The position numbers were made by a program, and so were the translations under genes. This document shows positions 15,649 through 24,935 of a stretch of 64,000 bases of DNA, in pieces (within the stretch, counting starts at the first letter, position 1; each line of letters opens with the position of its first letter). The notes under the pieces are model-generated. The model saw nothing but the letters and a program-made list of their open reading frames with translations, was not told the DNA's origin and did not search any database. The DNA comes from Pseudomonas jessenii (GTDB lineage Bacteria > Pseudomonadota > Gammaproteobacteria > Pseudomonadales > Pseudomonadaceae), in assembly GCF_002236115.1 (NCBI RefSeq), contig NZ_NIWT01000002.1:310001-374000 (forward strand), in the 5' to 3' direction.

Positions 15649-17802
15649 GGACTGTTCTGGTGCACCACCCGCGGTAATCACCTGAATACTCATCCGCGGT
15701 GTCGCCAGATCCAGTCCGGCTTCATCCATGTGCCGCTTGAGCGACAGGTTGAACGCCCGCGAAACCTCCCACTGCTTGATCGGCGCCGTCTTGAACCGGG
15801 CGCGAAGGATCGCGTTGCCCGACTCGAAACTTTCCACCCCCTGGAACTCCAGCGGCGACCAGATATTGCGCCGCTGCAGCGGGTCGGTGCGCATTTTCTG
15901 GCCGACTTCGCGCATCAGTTTGATTGCGTTGTCGATGTCCATGTTGGCCGGCACCGCTACCCGGAAGATCGCGTAGCCGAATTCCCGGGAGTAGTTCTTG
16001 ATGCTTTTGATTTCGCTGAACGGAATGGTGTGGACGATGCCGTCGATGTCCCGCAGACGCACGGTACGGATGGTCAGGCCTTCGACCGTGCCGAGGTGGC
16101 CGCCGACATCCACGTAGTCGTCAATGGCCAGGGAGTCTTCGATGATGATGAACAACCCGGTAATCAGGTCGGCTACCAGCGACTGCGCACCAAAACCGAT
16201 GGCCAGACCGATCACACCGGCACCGGCCAGCAGGGGCGTGACGTTCATGCCCATGTTCGCCAGGGCAACGATCAGCGCGATGATGAAAATCGCTATGAAC
16301 AACACATTGCGGATCAGCGGCATCATCGTCTGTGCGCGGGCATTGGCCAGGCCTTTGCGCGAGCGGGTCAGCGCGTGATGCACGGCGGTATCGCTGAGAA
16401 TCCAGATCAGCCAGGCAAACAGCAGCGTGCCGGCGAGGCTGAACAGTTTGACGCTGACTTCATGGCCGTCGCCTTCGGTAAAGCGGATTAACGACATGCC
16501 CCAGACCCGCAGGCCGAGTTCGATAAAGGCTAGCCACACCAACAGGTGAACGATGGTGTAGAAGAAGTTTTTCAGCCGTTCCGAATACACCGCGTAGCGC
16601 CGGATGCCGCGCTGCGGTTTGAGGGCGTGGCGGCGTACCAGGCCGTTGATGACCATGCACAACACCAGCAAAACGGTGCAGATCAGCGACTGGCGCAGGG
16701 CGGTGCTGGTGTCGCCGGCGGAAATGAACGTCGCGAACAGGGAAATGGCCACCAGCACCAACGCCGGCACGTACCAGAAGGTGCCGAGAATCGACAGGGT
16801 GTCGTTGAGGGCGCGGCGGGTCAGGCGCCGGGACAGCGGCTGGTTGCGGATCAGGTGGGCGATCGGCCGGCGGAAACGCAGGATGAAGCGCCCCGTGGAG
16901 AGCGCGGCCAGGACGTTGGCGGCAGTCGCGGCGGTATGGGCCAGATGGCTGCCGAGGCTGTTGACCAGTTGCGGATCGCTCAGCGCTTCGCCAAACGCGG
17001 CGAAGCTGCCGATCAGCCATAGCGGCCGAAACGCCTGGTGCCGCAGGATGTACAAGGCGCGGTGGCGGTGTGGGCCGTCGAGCAGGGAAAAGGCAATCAC
17101 GCAGATGGCCGAGAAGCAGGTGCCGACCACCAGTGCATAGGCCAGCACCATCGCCAGGCTTTTGCCCAGGGACGAGGGCAGGGCGTAGCTCATGTAGACC
17201 GTGATCATCAGGGCGATCAGCCATGGCCCGAGTTTGCGCAGCGCAAAACGCAACATGTCCAGGGCCCTGGGATGCTGCGGCAGTTCTTCGGTCAGGCCGA
17301 AACGCATCCGCACGCGGTGGCTGATCCAGATCAGGGCGGCGGCCAGCAGGCTCCAGACCATCAGGATCATGGCAAAGGCGAACAGCATGGGCAGCCATTC
17401 ATTGGCCGGCAGCGCCAGCGCCACCAGTTCTTCCCTGGCCTGATCGAATTCACTGGACCAGAGCGTGAGCGGACTGTCGACGCCGGAAAATTTCTTCTCG
17501 AAATTGGCCAGGGTTCCGCCAATCAGGCCCAGTACGCCCTCTTCGGTAATCGGCTGGGCCTGTTTGGTGGTGTCGCGGAGCTTTTTCAGGTCGGCCAGCA
17601 GCTTGGAGCGTTGCTGGTCGTTCTCCAGTGACTTGATCACTTCGTCCAGAGATTGCCCCAGCGGTTCCTGTGCTTCGGGCTGCGCCTTGGCCTGGTTGTT
17701 GAGCAGGCCCGGCAGGCCGGCCGCCTGGGCAGGCGCCACTGACAGCAGCGTCATCAGGCAGACAAGGACAATACACGGGAGGGAAAAAAGACGAGCGAAC
17801 AC
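15643..17802 (-). CDS. Mechanosensitive channel, MscS family, YbiO-like
   Basis: 719 aa with a GTG start. Signal peptide at residues 1-27, a periplasmic helical domain (about 28-135), then about ten membrane helices. The MscS pore and beta domain (about 500-640) begins with GAGVIGLAIGFGAQSLVADLITG and continues VDVGGHLGTVEGLTIRTVRLRDIDG. The cytoplasmic alpha/beta cage ends the protein. The length matches E. coli YbiO (741 aa). It releases solutes under hypo-osmotic shock. The last codons are GTG TAG, contributed by the REPIN. Confidence 0.92.
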   Translation of the reverse strand: MFARLFSLPCIVLVCLMTLLSVAPAQAAGLPGLLNNQAKAQPEAQEPLGQSLDEVIKSLENDQQRSKLLADLKKLRDTTKQAQPITEEGVLGLIGGTLANFEKKFSGVDSPLTLWSSEFDQAREELVALALPANEWLPMLFAFAMILMVWSLLAAALIWISHRVRMRFGLTEELPQHPRALDMLRFALRKLGPWLIALMITVYMSYALPSSLGKSLAMVLAYALVVGTCFSAICVIAFSLLDGPHRHRALYILRHQAFRPLWLIGSFAAFGEALSDPQLVNSLGSHLAHTAATAANVLAALSTGRFILRFRRPIAHLIRNQPLSRRLTRRALNDTLSILGTFWYVPALVLVAISLFATFISAGDTSTALRQSLICTVLLVLCMVINGLVRRHALKPQRGIRRYAVYSERLKNFFYTIVHLLVWLAFIELGLRVWGMSLIRFTEGDGHEVSVKLFSLAGTLLFAWLIWILSDTAVHHALTRSRKGLANARAQTMMPLIRNVLFIAIFIIALIVALANMGMNVTPLLAGAGVIGLAIGFGAQSLVADLITGLFIIIEDSLAIDDYVDVGGHLGTVEGLTIRTVRLRDIDGIVHTIPFSEIKSIKNYSREFGYAIFRVAVPANMDIDNAIKLMREVGQKMRTDPLQRRNIWSPLEFQGVESFESGNAILRARFKTAPIKQWEVSRAFNLSLKRHMDEAGLDLATPRMSIQVITAGGAPEQSV

Positions 17803-17880
17803 TAGGCGGTCAACCTCGCAGGGAGCGGATCGACCGAGTGTACGAGCCCGTCAAAATCAATGCGAGCCAAGGGCGAGGAA

Positions 17881-18057
17881 TTATTCGTTGAGTTTGGCGA
17901 GGATCTTGAGAACAACGGTCGCGAGAATGGTCAGCATGCCGATCCACATGGCAAACACACCGGCATTTTTGTCGCGAAAGTTGAAGCCGACCGCCAGCAG
18001 GAGCATCCCGGCAAGAATCGGAATCAGCATGGCGTGAAAGGTAGACATCGAAATCAT
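17881..18057 (-). CDS. Small two-helix membrane protein
   Basis: 58 aa from the ATG at 18057 (MISMSTFHAML); a second ATG at 18048 is equally possible. Two hydrophobic segments (about residues 8-25 and 33-54) flank the charged turn GFNFRDKNAG. No known domain is recognised. A longer upstream frame reads into a REPIN and is rejected. It lies between the mechanosensitive channel and apeB on the same strand. Confidence 0.65.
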   Translation of the reverse strand: MISMSTFHAMLIPILAGMLLLAVGFNFRDKNAGVFAMWIGMLTILATVVLKILAKLNE

Positions 18058-18116
18058 GGAGACGGCCTTGTCGAAGGGATACTGGAAGTCTAGGCGGCTT
18101 TTTTGCACCGTGTTGT

Positions 18117-18219
18117 CTGTAGGAGCGAGCTTGCTCGCGATGAACTTCAGGGCGCCGTGTTTATCCAGAAAACACGCGTAATCGTTCACGTCCATCGCGA
18201 GCATGCTCGCTCCTACAGG
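18117..18219. repeat. REPIN, TGTAGGAG subtype
   Basis: TGTAGGAGCGAGCTTGCTCGCGAT and inverted ATCGCGAGCATGCTCGCTCCTACA enclose about 50 bp with ACACGCGTAATCGTTCACGTCC. Confidence 0.9.
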
Positions 18220-18231
18220 GTATTGCGGGGT

Positions 18232-19521
18232 TTACGGCAATTCGCGGCAGGCGTAGAACGCGTTCAGCACCTTGACCAGGTGCGCCAGGTCATGGCTGCC
18301 GCACAGTTCGCGGATCGAGTGCATGGCGAACGTCGGCAAGCCGATATCCACGGTGCGCACGCCCAGGTGGCTGGCGGTGATCGGGCCGATGGTCGAACCA
18401 CAGCCCATGTCGCTGCGCACTACGAAGCTTTGCACCGGCACTTCTTCAGCCATGCACAGGTGACGGAAGAACCCGGCGGTTTCACTGTTGGTGGCGTAGC
18501 GCTGGTTGCTGTTGACCTTGATCACCGGGCCGGCGTTGAGTTTCGGGCCGTGGTTGGCATCGTGCTTGTCAGCGTAGTTCGGATGCACGCCGTGGGCGTT
18601 GTCAGCCGAAACCAGCAGGGATTTCTGAATGGTGCGTACGAATTCATCACCTTCAGGCAGCAAGCGACGCAAGGTTTGCTCAAGCATCGGGCCGTCGGCA
18701 CCGCAGGCCGAGCAGGAACCGACTTCTTCGTGGTCGTTGCAGACCAGCACGCAGGTTTCGTCGGTGTCGGCCGTCAACAGCGCTTGCAGGCCGGCGTAGC
18801 ACGACAGCAGGTTGTCCAGGCGCGCGCCAGCGATGAAGTCGCCATGCAGGCCAATGACCGCAGCGCTTTGGGTGTCGTAGAAACTCAACTCGTAATCGAG
18901 CACCACGTCGGCATTCAGGCCGTGTTCGCGGGCGAGCTGGTCGGTGAGCACCGCGCGGAAGTCCACGCGCTCGTCACCGGCAAATTGCGCGAGGATCGGC
19001 GGCAGTTCGGTCTGGGCGTTGATTGCCCAACCCATGTTGGCTTCACGGTTGAGGTGAATCGCCAGGTTCGGAATGATCGCGACCGGTGCCTTGAAGTCGA
19101 TCAACTGGCTCTCGACCTTGCCATCACGACGGAAGGTTACGCGGCCCGCCAGGGACAGGTCGCGGTCGAACCACGGCGCCAGCAGCGCGCCGCCATAGAC
19201 TTCAACGCCCAGTTGCCAGAAGCCCTGGCGTTGCAGTTCCGGTTGCGGCTTGACGCGTAGGCACGGGCTGTCGGTGTGGGCGCCGACCAGGCGAATGCCG
19301 CCGTGCAGCGGTGAATGGCGGCCCATCTTGATCGCGACAATCGAAGAGTCGTTGCGGGTGACGTAGTAGCGACCGTTGGTTTCGGTATTCCACGGTTCGC
19401 GCTCGTCGAGGCGTTGGTAGCCCGCCGCTTCCAGACGCTGAACAAGGCTGGCGGTGGCATGGAACGGGGTAGGGGAGGCCTTGAGGAAATCGATCAGGCC
19501 TTGGTTCAACTCTTCGCGCAT
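18232..19521 (-). CDS. apeB: M18-family aminopeptidase ApeB
   Basis: 429 aa. Zinc-aminopeptidase landmarks of the M18 (aspartyl aminopeptidase-like) family: [13 protein letters not shown] (His/Asp), [13 protein letters not shown] (bridging Asp), [17 protein letters not shown] (catalytic Glu pair), [12 protein letters not shown] and the C-terminal FAMHSIRE (His). It is a cytoplasmic multimeric peptidase that trims N-terminal residues. REPINs flank the gene on both sides, so it is probably an independent unit. Confidence 0.95.
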   Translation of the reverse strand: MREELNQGLIDFLKASPTPFHATASLVQRLEAAGYQRLDEREPWNTETNGRYYVTRNDSSIVAIKMGRHSPLHGGIRLVGAHTDSPCLRVKPQPELQRQGFWQLGVEVYGGALLAPWFDRDLSLAGRVTFRRDGKVESQLIDFKAPVAIIPNLAIHLNREANMGWAINAQTELPPILAQFAGDERVDFRAVLTDQLAREHGLNADVVLDYELSFYDTQSAAVIGLHGDFIAGARLDNLLSCYAGLQALLTADTDETCVLVCNDHEEVGSCSACGADGPMLEQTLRRLLPEGDEFVRTIQKSLLVSADNAHGVHPNYADKHDANHGPKLNAGPVIKVNSNQRYATNSETAGFFRHLCMAEEVPVQSFVVRSDMGCGSTIGPITASHLGVRTVDIGLPTFAMHSIRELCGSHDLAHLVKVLNAFYACRELP

Positions 19522-19607
19522 AAAGTAGCTCCAGACAGCAGTGGCGCCAGTTTAACGTATTGGTCAGGGAATTGGCGGTGGCGTGCGGGTGGAGTGGCGC
19601 CCCCCCC

Positions 19608-19711
19608 CTGTAGGAGCGAGCTTGCTCGCGATGATCCCAAGAACGCCGCGGGGCGCCAGGCTTCCCGCGTTATCGTTGACGACCATCGCGAGCAAGCTCG
19701 CTCCTACAGGG
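19608..19711. repeat. REPIN, TGTAGGAG subtype
   Basis: Inverted TGTAGGAGCGAGCTTGCTCGCGAT ends enclose about 50 bp with CCGCGTTATCGTTGACGACC. C-runs (19601-19608) and G-runs flank the ends. Confidence 0.9.
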
Positions 19712-19726
19712 GGGAGTGCGTTGCGT

Positions 19727-20362
19727 TCAGAACGGTGCCGGGCACTCGAAGCGCAGGCGTTCGCCACTTTGCGGATGGGTGAAGCTGAGCATGCTCGCGT
19801 GCAGACACAGGCGCGGCCAGGCCGCCAGCGCCTGCTCATGGGCATAGAGCCCGTCACCCAGCAGCGGATGACCAATCGAGAGCATGTGCACGCGCAACTG
19901 GTGGGAGCGGCCGGTGATCGGTGTCAGCTCAACGCGGCACCAGTCGCCGCAACGCTCCAGCACTCGCCAGAAGGTCAGTGCGTGTTTGCCGAATTCATGG
20001 TCGACCACGTGGCGCGGCTTGGTCGGCGGGTCGTAGCGCAAGGGCAGGTCGATGCTGCCGCTGTCCAGTTCCGGCTGACCCCAGCACAGGGCGGTGTAGG
20101 CCTTTTCGGTTTCGCGGTCGTGAAATTGTCGGGACAGTTCGCGATGGGTGTCCGGGTCGCGGGCCAGCAGGATGATGCCGGAAGTCTCCCAGTCCAGGCG
20201 ATGGACAATTCGCGCTTCCGGGTAGCCGTTTTCCTGCAGGCGGGTAATCAGGCAGTCCTTGTTGTCGTCGGCCCGGCCAGGGACAGAGAGCAACAGGGTC
20301 GGTTTGTTCACCACCAGTACGGCGGCATCCTGATGGATGATGTGGATGTTGGACAGCGGCAT
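19727..20362 (-). CDS. rluA: RluA-family rRNA/tRNA pseudouridine synthase
   Basis: 211 aa. Contains the RluA-class catalytic motif RIVHRLDWETSG (Asp about residue 57), the basic motif ITGRSHQLRVHM (about 155-166) and LLGDGLYA. There is no S4 domain. The length is close to E. coli RluA (219 aa), which modifies U746 of 23S rRNA and U32 of tRNAs; the exact site here is inferred. It is the last gene downstream of minCDE, behind a large stem-loop. Confidence 0.85.
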   Translation of the reverse strand: MPLSNIHIIHQDAAVLVVNKPTLLLSVPGRADDNKDCLITRLQENGYPEARIVHRLDWETSGIILLARDPDTHRELSRQFHDRETEKAYTALCWGQPELDSGSIDLPLRYDPPTKPRHVVDHEFGKHALTFWRVLERCGDWCRVELTPITGRSHQLRVHMLSIGHPLLGDGLYAHEQALAAWPRLCLHASMLSFTHPQSGERLRFECPAPF

Positions 20363-20389
20363 TAAAACAGCCTCGTAACAAACGCCAAC

Positions 20390-20433
20390 GGCGGCTCAGG
20401 TCCCTTGCAGTCGCGCAAGGGGCCTGAGCCGCC
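20390..20433. other. 19-bp stem-loop between minE and rluA
   Basis: GGCGGCTCAGGTCCCTTGC (20390-20408) pairs with 20415-20433 apart from one T-G wobble, leaving a 6-nt loop. It lies 20 nt after the minE stop and 27 nt before the rluA start. No T-run follows on either strand, so mRNA protection or partial attenuation is as likely as termination. Confidence 0.7.
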
Positions 20434-20453
20434 GTGGCTCCAGCCGGATCGAC

Positions 20454-20708
20454 TCAGCGATCTGGCAGGGTGATATTGAGCTCCAGAATCGAGCAGCTGC
20501 CCTGGCTTTCCAGTGCGACGTGCACGTCATCGGACCCGATATTGACGTACTTGCGGATCACCTCGACCAGTTCCTTCTGCAAGGCTGGCAGGTAGTCCGG
20601 GGTACTGCGTTGGCCGCGTTCGTGCGCCACGATGATCTGTAGACGCTCTTTCGCTACCGACGCGGTGCTTTGCTTTTTGTTGGCACGAAAGAAGTCAAAA
20701 AGGTTCAT
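20454..20708 (-). CDS. minE: Cell-division topological specificity factor MinE
   Basis: 84 aa, the usual length. The N-terminal anti-MinCD segment contains [19 protein letters not shown]. The C-terminal dimerisation region contains [29 protein letters not shown]. It stimulates MinD ATPase and drives pole-to-pole oscillation of MinCD. It starts 3 nt after minD and is the last min gene. Confidence 0.97.
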   Translation of the reverse strand: MNLFDFFRANKKQSTASVAKERLQIIVAHERGQRSTPDYLPALQKELVEVIRKYVNIGSDDVHVALESQGSCSILELNITLPDR

Positions 20709-20711
20709 TGC

Positions 20712-21524
20712 TTAGTTGCCTCCAAACAGGCGCTCGAAGAATCCCTTCTTCTGTACATCAAGGAATCGATGATCCACGGTCTTGCCCAGCAGGCGGTCCA
20801 CGGTATCGCTGTAGGCCTGGCCGGCATCGCTCTGGTCGTCGAGAATCACCGGAACACCCTGGTTGGATGCCTTGAGCACCGCCTGGGATTCAGGGATCAC
20901 GCCGAGCAGGGTCACCGAAAGGATGTCCTTGACGTCTTCTACGCCGAGCATTTCGCCTTTGCTCACACGTTCCGGGTGATAACGGGTAATCAGCAGGTGT
21001 TCCTTGATCGGGTCTTCGCCGCGTTCGGCACGACGGGACTTGCTGGCCAGCAGGCCGAGCATGCGGTCGGAGTCACGTACCGAGGAGACTTCCGGGTTGG
21101 TCACGACGATCGCTTCATCGGCGAAGTACATGGCCAGGTGGGCGCCTTTCTCGATGCCTGCCGGGGAGTCGCAGACCACGAACTCAAAGTCTTCCTTGAG
21201 TTGCATCAGGACTTTTTCCACGCCTTCGACGGTCAGCGCGTCTTTGTCGCGGGTCTGGCTGGCGGCCAGCACGTAGAGGTTTTCCAGGCGCTTGTCTTTG
21301 ATCAGAGCCTGTTGCAGGTTGGCTTCGCCGTTGACCACGTTGACGAAGTCATACACCACGCGGCGCTCGCAACCCATGATCAGGTCGAGGTTGCGCAAGC
21401 CCACGTCGAAGTCGACGATCACTGTTTTGTGGCCGCGCAGAGCGAGGCCGGTACCGATAGCGGCGCTGGTGGTGGTCTTACCCACACCACCCTTGCCGGA
21501 TGTAACCACGAGAATCTTGGCCAA
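20712..21524 (-). CDS. minD: Septum-site-determining ATPase MinD
   Basis: 270 aa. Deviant Walker A GKGGVGKTT (residues 9-17), switch region VDFDVGLRNLD and VVCDSPAGIEKG. The C-terminus is an amphipathic membrane-targeting helix (KKGFFERLFGG). It binds ATP, dimerises on the membrane and recruits MinC. It lies 202 nt downstream of minC and directly before minE. Confidence 0.97.
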   Translation of the reverse strand: MAKILVVTSGKGGVGKTTTSAAIGTGLALRGHKTVIVDFDVGLRNLDLIMGCERRVVYDFVNVVNGEANLQQALIKDKRLENLYVLAASQTRDKDALTVEGVEKVLMQLKEDFEFVVCDSPAGIEKGAHLAMYFADEAIVVTNPEVSSVRDSDRMLGLLASKSRRAERGEDPIKEHLLITRYHPERVSKGEMLGVEDVKDILSVTLLGVIPESQAVLKASNQGVPVILDDQSDAGQAYSDTVDRLLGKTVDHRFLDVQKKGFFERLFGGN

Positions 21525-21726
21525 GGTGTTTCACCCCTAAGGAAAAAGGACTTTTCAGTCCCTGAAAAACATCTCCTGAAAAACTACTGCAGTCGGACAG
21601 CCTTGGCTGGAATCCGGTTTTGAGCGGCGTTTACCCCCGGTAAACACTGCTTTCGGCCTTTTTCCTACTTCGTTTGAGCCGTTTTCGCTACGTTTTAGAG
21701 ATGCTTGGAAAATGCGGCAGTATCCG

Positions 21727-22464
21727 TTAAAGCCGAATGATGTTCAACACGTCGCCGGACAGGCTGACCTGCACACCCGAACCCCATAGCGGGTCGCGGC
21801 GCAGATCTTCGGAAACCTTGTAATGCCCGGCGATGGAAATCAGTTCAGCACTCATTTGCTGACAGAAAATCCGCGCCTTGGTGTCGCCCTTGACGCCGGC
21901 CAACACGCGACCACGCATCGGGCCGTATACATGGATGTTGCCATCGGCGAGAAGTTCCGCCCCCGGGCTTACCGAGGAGATCACCACCAGATCGCTGCCC
22001 TGGGCATAAATCTGCTGGCCACCGCGTACCGGCGAGGTGATGATTTTCGTCGGCTTGATGGTCGGCTCGGGCGGTTTTTCCGGTTTTTTCTTCGGTTCGC
22101 CTTCGGTCAGGTCCAGTGGACGCTCCCGGGCACCGGACGGTGGCAGCACCGGCAGGTCGACCGCGATGGCGGCGGCAATGTCTTCGATGCGGCTGGCGCG
22201 GATCGCCAGGGTACGCAGGCCATGCTGGCGGCAGACGCGCATCAGCCCTGGCAGATCGACCGCGCCTCCGTTGGCCGGGAGTTTGTCCAGGGCCAGTACC
22301 AGTGGCGCGTTGCTGAAGAAGTTGGGCGCCTGGGCGACCTTGGCGGCCAGTTGCCGATCAAGGCTTTCGAGGTCGTTACGGGCCAGTTCCAGCACCGTAA
22401 TGGCCAGCATGCTGCCCTTCAACTGGAACACGGGATCTTGGTCTAGCGGTTCGGTTTGGCTCAT
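21727..22464 (-). CDS. minC: Septum-site-determining inhibitor MinC
   Basis: 245 aa from the ATG at 22464 (MSQTEPL). The N-terminal FtsZ-inhibiting domain covers residues 15-115. A Pro/Lys-rich linker ([14 protein letters not shown]) follows, then the beta-helical MinD-binding domain ([41 protein letters not shown]). It blocks FtsZ assembly away from midcell. The 202-nt gap to minD is long for an operon of this kind and contains GTTTACCCCCGGTAAAC. Confidence 0.96.
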   Translation of the reverse strand: MSQTEPLDQDPVFQLKGSMLAITVLELARNDLESLDRQLAAKVAQAPNFFSNAPLVLALDKLPANGGAVDLPGLMRVCRQHGLRTLAIRASRIEDIAAAIAVDLPVLPPSGARERPLDLTEGEPKKKPEKPPEPTIKPTKIITSPVRGGQQIYAQGSDLVVISSVSPGAELLADGNIHVYGPMRGRVLAGVKGDTKARIFCQQMSAELISIAGHYKVSEDLRRDPLWGSGVQVSLSGDVLNIIRL

Positions 22465-22582
22465 GGTCGGCATACAACGACTTGTCACTAAAAGTGCCGA
22501 GACTTATAACGAGAACGCCCGCGGGCCGCAAGCCGGGTCGAACGATGTAGAATGCGCGGCCATTGTCATTCCGGAAGCATTA

Positions 22583-23515
22583 ATGGACCGCCCGCGTTTT
22601 CGAAAAGCATTTCTATCTCCACGTTTCTGGCCACTGTGGTGTGGCCTGGGGCTGTTGTGGCTGATCGTCCAGCTGCCGTACCCGGCACTGCTGTGGATCG
22701 GTCGCGCACTGGGCGCATTGATGTATCGCGTGGCCGGCGACAGACGGCGCATTGCCAAGCGCAATCTGGAACTGTGTTTTCCTGAAAAAACCGCCGCCGA
22801 ACGCAAACGCCTGCTCAAGGAAAACTTCGCCTCCACCGGCATCGCGTTCTTTGAGATGGCGATGAGCTGGTGGTGGTCGCGCAAGCGCCTGGCAAATCTT
22901 GCTCATATCGAAGGGCTGGAGCATTTGCAGCAGGCTCAGCGTGAGGGCAAGGGCGTGATCCTGATGGCCCTGCACTTCACGACGCTGGAAATCGGCGCAG
23001 CGTTGCTCGGTCAACAGCACACCATCGACGGCATGTACCGCGAGCACAAGAATCCGCTGTTCGACTACATCCAGCGCCAGGGCCGCGAGCGGCACAACCT
23101 CGATTCGTTGGCGGTGGAACGCGAAGACGTGCGCGGCATGCTCAAACTGCTGCGCTCGGGCCGGGCGATCTGGTACGCACCGGATCAGGACTACGGCGCC
23201 AAGCAAAGCATTTTCGTGCCGCTGTTCGGCATTCAGGCCGCGACCGTCACCGCCACGAGCAAGTTTGCGCGACTGGGCAAGGCGCTGGTGGTGCCGTTCA
23301 CCCAGGAACGTCTGGCGGACGGCAGCGGATATCGCCTGGTGATCCATGCGCCGCTCGAAGGCTTCCCAGGCGAAACCGAGGAGGCCGACTGCCTGCGCAT
23401 CAACCAATGGATCGAAAGCGTTCTGCGCGAGCATCCCGAGCAATACCTGTGGGCCCATCGCCGCTTCAAGAGCCGCCCACCGGGCGAGCCCAAGCTGTAC
23501 GCCAAACGCGTGTAG
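22583..23515 (+). CDS. htrB: Lipid A late acyltransferase (HtrB/LpxL family)
   Basis: 310 aa from the ATG at 22583. An N-terminal membrane helix (about 15-35) is followed by the lysophospholipid acyltransferase domain. The HX4(D/E) catalytic motif is HFTTLE (about residue 132), with IWYAPDQDYG and YLWAHRRFKSRP further on. It adds a secondary lauroyl-type chain to lipid A at the inner membrane. It diverges from minC. Its final codons are GTG TAG, and the TAG lies in the REPIN that begins at 23511. Confidence 0.92.
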   Translation: MDRPRFRKAFLSPRFWPLWCGLGLLWLIVQLPYPALLWIGRALGALMYRVAGDRRRIAKRNLELCFPEKTAAERKRLLKENFASTGIAFFEMAMSWWWSRKRLANLAHIEGLEHLQQAQREGKGVILMALHFTTLEIGAALLGQQHTIDGMYREHKNPLFDYIQRQGRERHNLDSLAVEREDVRGMLKLLRSGRAIWYAPDQDYGAKQSIFVPLFGIQAATVTATSKFARLGKALVVPFTQERLADGSGYRLVIHAPLEGFPGETEEADCLRINQWIESVLREHPEQYLWAHRRFKSRPPGEPKLYAKRV

Positions 23516-23597
23516 GAGCGAGCTCGCTCGCGATGGTGGCCAACGATAACGCGGGACACCTGACCCCCGCGGCGTTTTCACAACCATCGCGAGCAAG
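23511..23597. repeat. Truncated REPIN, TGTAGGAG subtype, supplies the htrB stop
   Basis: TGTAGGAGCGAGCTCGCTCGCGAT starts at 23511 and contains the htrB TAG. The inverted partner ATCGCGAGCAAG is truncated at about 23597, where GCTCGCTCCTACA is missing. Confidence 0.85.
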
Positions 23598-23647
23598 GGA
23601 ACAGGTTGAAACAACGAAATCCCATCAAGCACCATGGAGAGTTGTGC

Positions 23648-24820
23648 ATGAGTCCAGGCGAACCGGTTACAGGGTTGATTCTTTCCGGTGGCGGGGCTCG
23701 GGCGGCCTATCAGGTCGGGGTGCTGGCGGCGATTGCCGAATTGCTGCCGCCGGGGGCCCGCAATCCGTTTCCGGTGATCGTCGGCACCTCGGCGGGCGCG
23801 ATCAACGCCGTCAGCCTCGCCAGCGGGGCGATGGACTTTCGTAACGCCATCGAGCGCCTGACGGCATTCTGGCAGGGCTTTCGCAGTCATCTGGTGTTGC
23901 GCAGCGACTGGCCCGGGGTGATCCGCCAGGCCAGCCGCTTTGTCAGCCACAGTTTGCTCGGCATCGGTGCCCAGGTTCCGGTGGCGCTGCTCAATAGTTC
24001 TCCGTTGCGGGATTTGCTCAACGACAAGCTGCATATGGGTGGCATCGCCGAAGCGATCGCACAGAAGCAATTGCATGCGGTGGCGGTTACCGCGTTCGGC
24101 TATGAGTCCGGCCAGGCCGTCACCTTCTATGAGGGCGGCGGCAAGATCGATGCCTGGTTGCGCCATCGGCGTATCGGTGTTCCCACCCGGTTATCCGTTG
24201 AACACCTGCTCGCCAGTTCGGCCATCCCGCTGCTGTTCGCCCCGGTGAAAATCGGCGAAGAGTATTTCGGTGATGGCGCGGTGCGTCAGTCGGCGCCGAT
24301 CAGTCCGGCGTTGCATCTGGGTGCCAGTCGGGTGCTGGTGGTGGGCGTCAGTGGCAACCCCCGCGGGATTGACCCGCGACAACCCTTGTTGCGTAGCTAC
24401 ACCGGTCAGCAGCCGTCACTGGCGCAGATCGGCGGGCACATGCTCAACAGTACGTTCATTGACAGCCTGGAAAGCGACATCGAGCTGTTGCAGCGGCTGA
24501 ACCAGTTCAGTCACCTGATGCCCGACGGTACACCCACCCGCGCTTTGGGCGTGGCGCCAGTGGACGTGTTGGTGATTTCTCCGAGCCAGCCGATCGATGA
24601 GATTGCCGCGCGTCATCGCCAGGAATTGCCGGCGGCATTGCGCCTGTTTCTGCGCGGGCCGGGGGCGACCAAGACCAGTGGGGCGGGGGTTTTGAGCTAC
24701 CTGCTGTTCGAGGCGGGGTATTGCAGCGAATTGATTGAACTGGGGCGGCGGGATGCGTTGGCCAAGCGCGGGGAGTTGTGCCGGTTTCTTGGAATTGGGG
24801 AGTCTTTGGTTTCGGCTTGA
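23648..24820 (+). CDS. Patatin-like phospholipase
   Basis: 390 aa from the ATG at 23648, which follows GGAGA; upstream codons to 23606 lie in REPIN-derived sequence. The oxyanion hole is LILSGGGARAAYQVG (residues 9-23), the nucleophile elbow is VGTSAGA (Ser about 46), and the catalytic Asp lies in FGDGAVRQ (about 210). There is no signal peptide. It is a cytoplasmic or membrane-associated lipid acyl hydrolase. The C-terminal 150 residues are the extension found in pseudomonad members. Its substrate is not known. Confidence 0.88.
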   Translation: MSPGEPVTGLILSGGGARAAYQVGVLAAIAELLPPGARNPFPVIVGTSAGAINAVSLASGAMDFRNAIERLTAFWQGFRSHLVLRSDWPGVIRQASRFVSHSLLGIGAQVPVALLNSSPLRDLLNDKLHMGGIAEAIAQKQLHAVAVTAFGYESGQAVTFYEGGGKIDAWLRHRRIGVPTRLSVEHLLASSAIPLLFAPVKIGEEYFGDGAVRQSAPISPALHLGASRVLVVGVSGNPRGIDPRQPLLRSYTGQQPSLAQIGGHMLNSTFIDSLESDIELLQRLNQFSHLMPDGTPTRALGVAPVDVLVISPSQPIDEIAARHRQELPAALRLFLRGPGATKTSGAGVLSYLLFEAGYCSELIELGRRDALAKRGELCRFLGIGESLVSA

Positions 24821-24822
24821 GA

Positions 24823-24923
24823 TGTAGAAGCGAGCCCGCTCGCGATGGACGAAAGGACACCGCGGGGTATCAGGACCCCAGCGTTATCGTTTACGACGAT
24901 AGCGAGCGGGCTCGCTCCTACAG
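24823..24923. repeat. REPIN, TGTAGAAG/CTCCTACA variant
   Basis: TGTAGAAGCGAGCCCGCTCGCGAT pairs with ATAGCGAGCGGGCTCGCTCCTACA. The central GAGCCCGCTC arms are compensatory variants of the usual GAGCTTGCTC. Confidence 0.88.
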
Positions 24924-24935
24924 GAGGTTTTCAGA

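Noticed and set aside
17881..18204. Longer version of the small membrane protein gene
   Set aside because: The extra codons translate a REPIN (SLAPTDNT-like sequence typical of repeat read-through).
22613..24166. 517-codon minus-strand frame
   Set aside because: Spans htrB, a REPIN and part of the patatin gene in antisense. No domain is visible.
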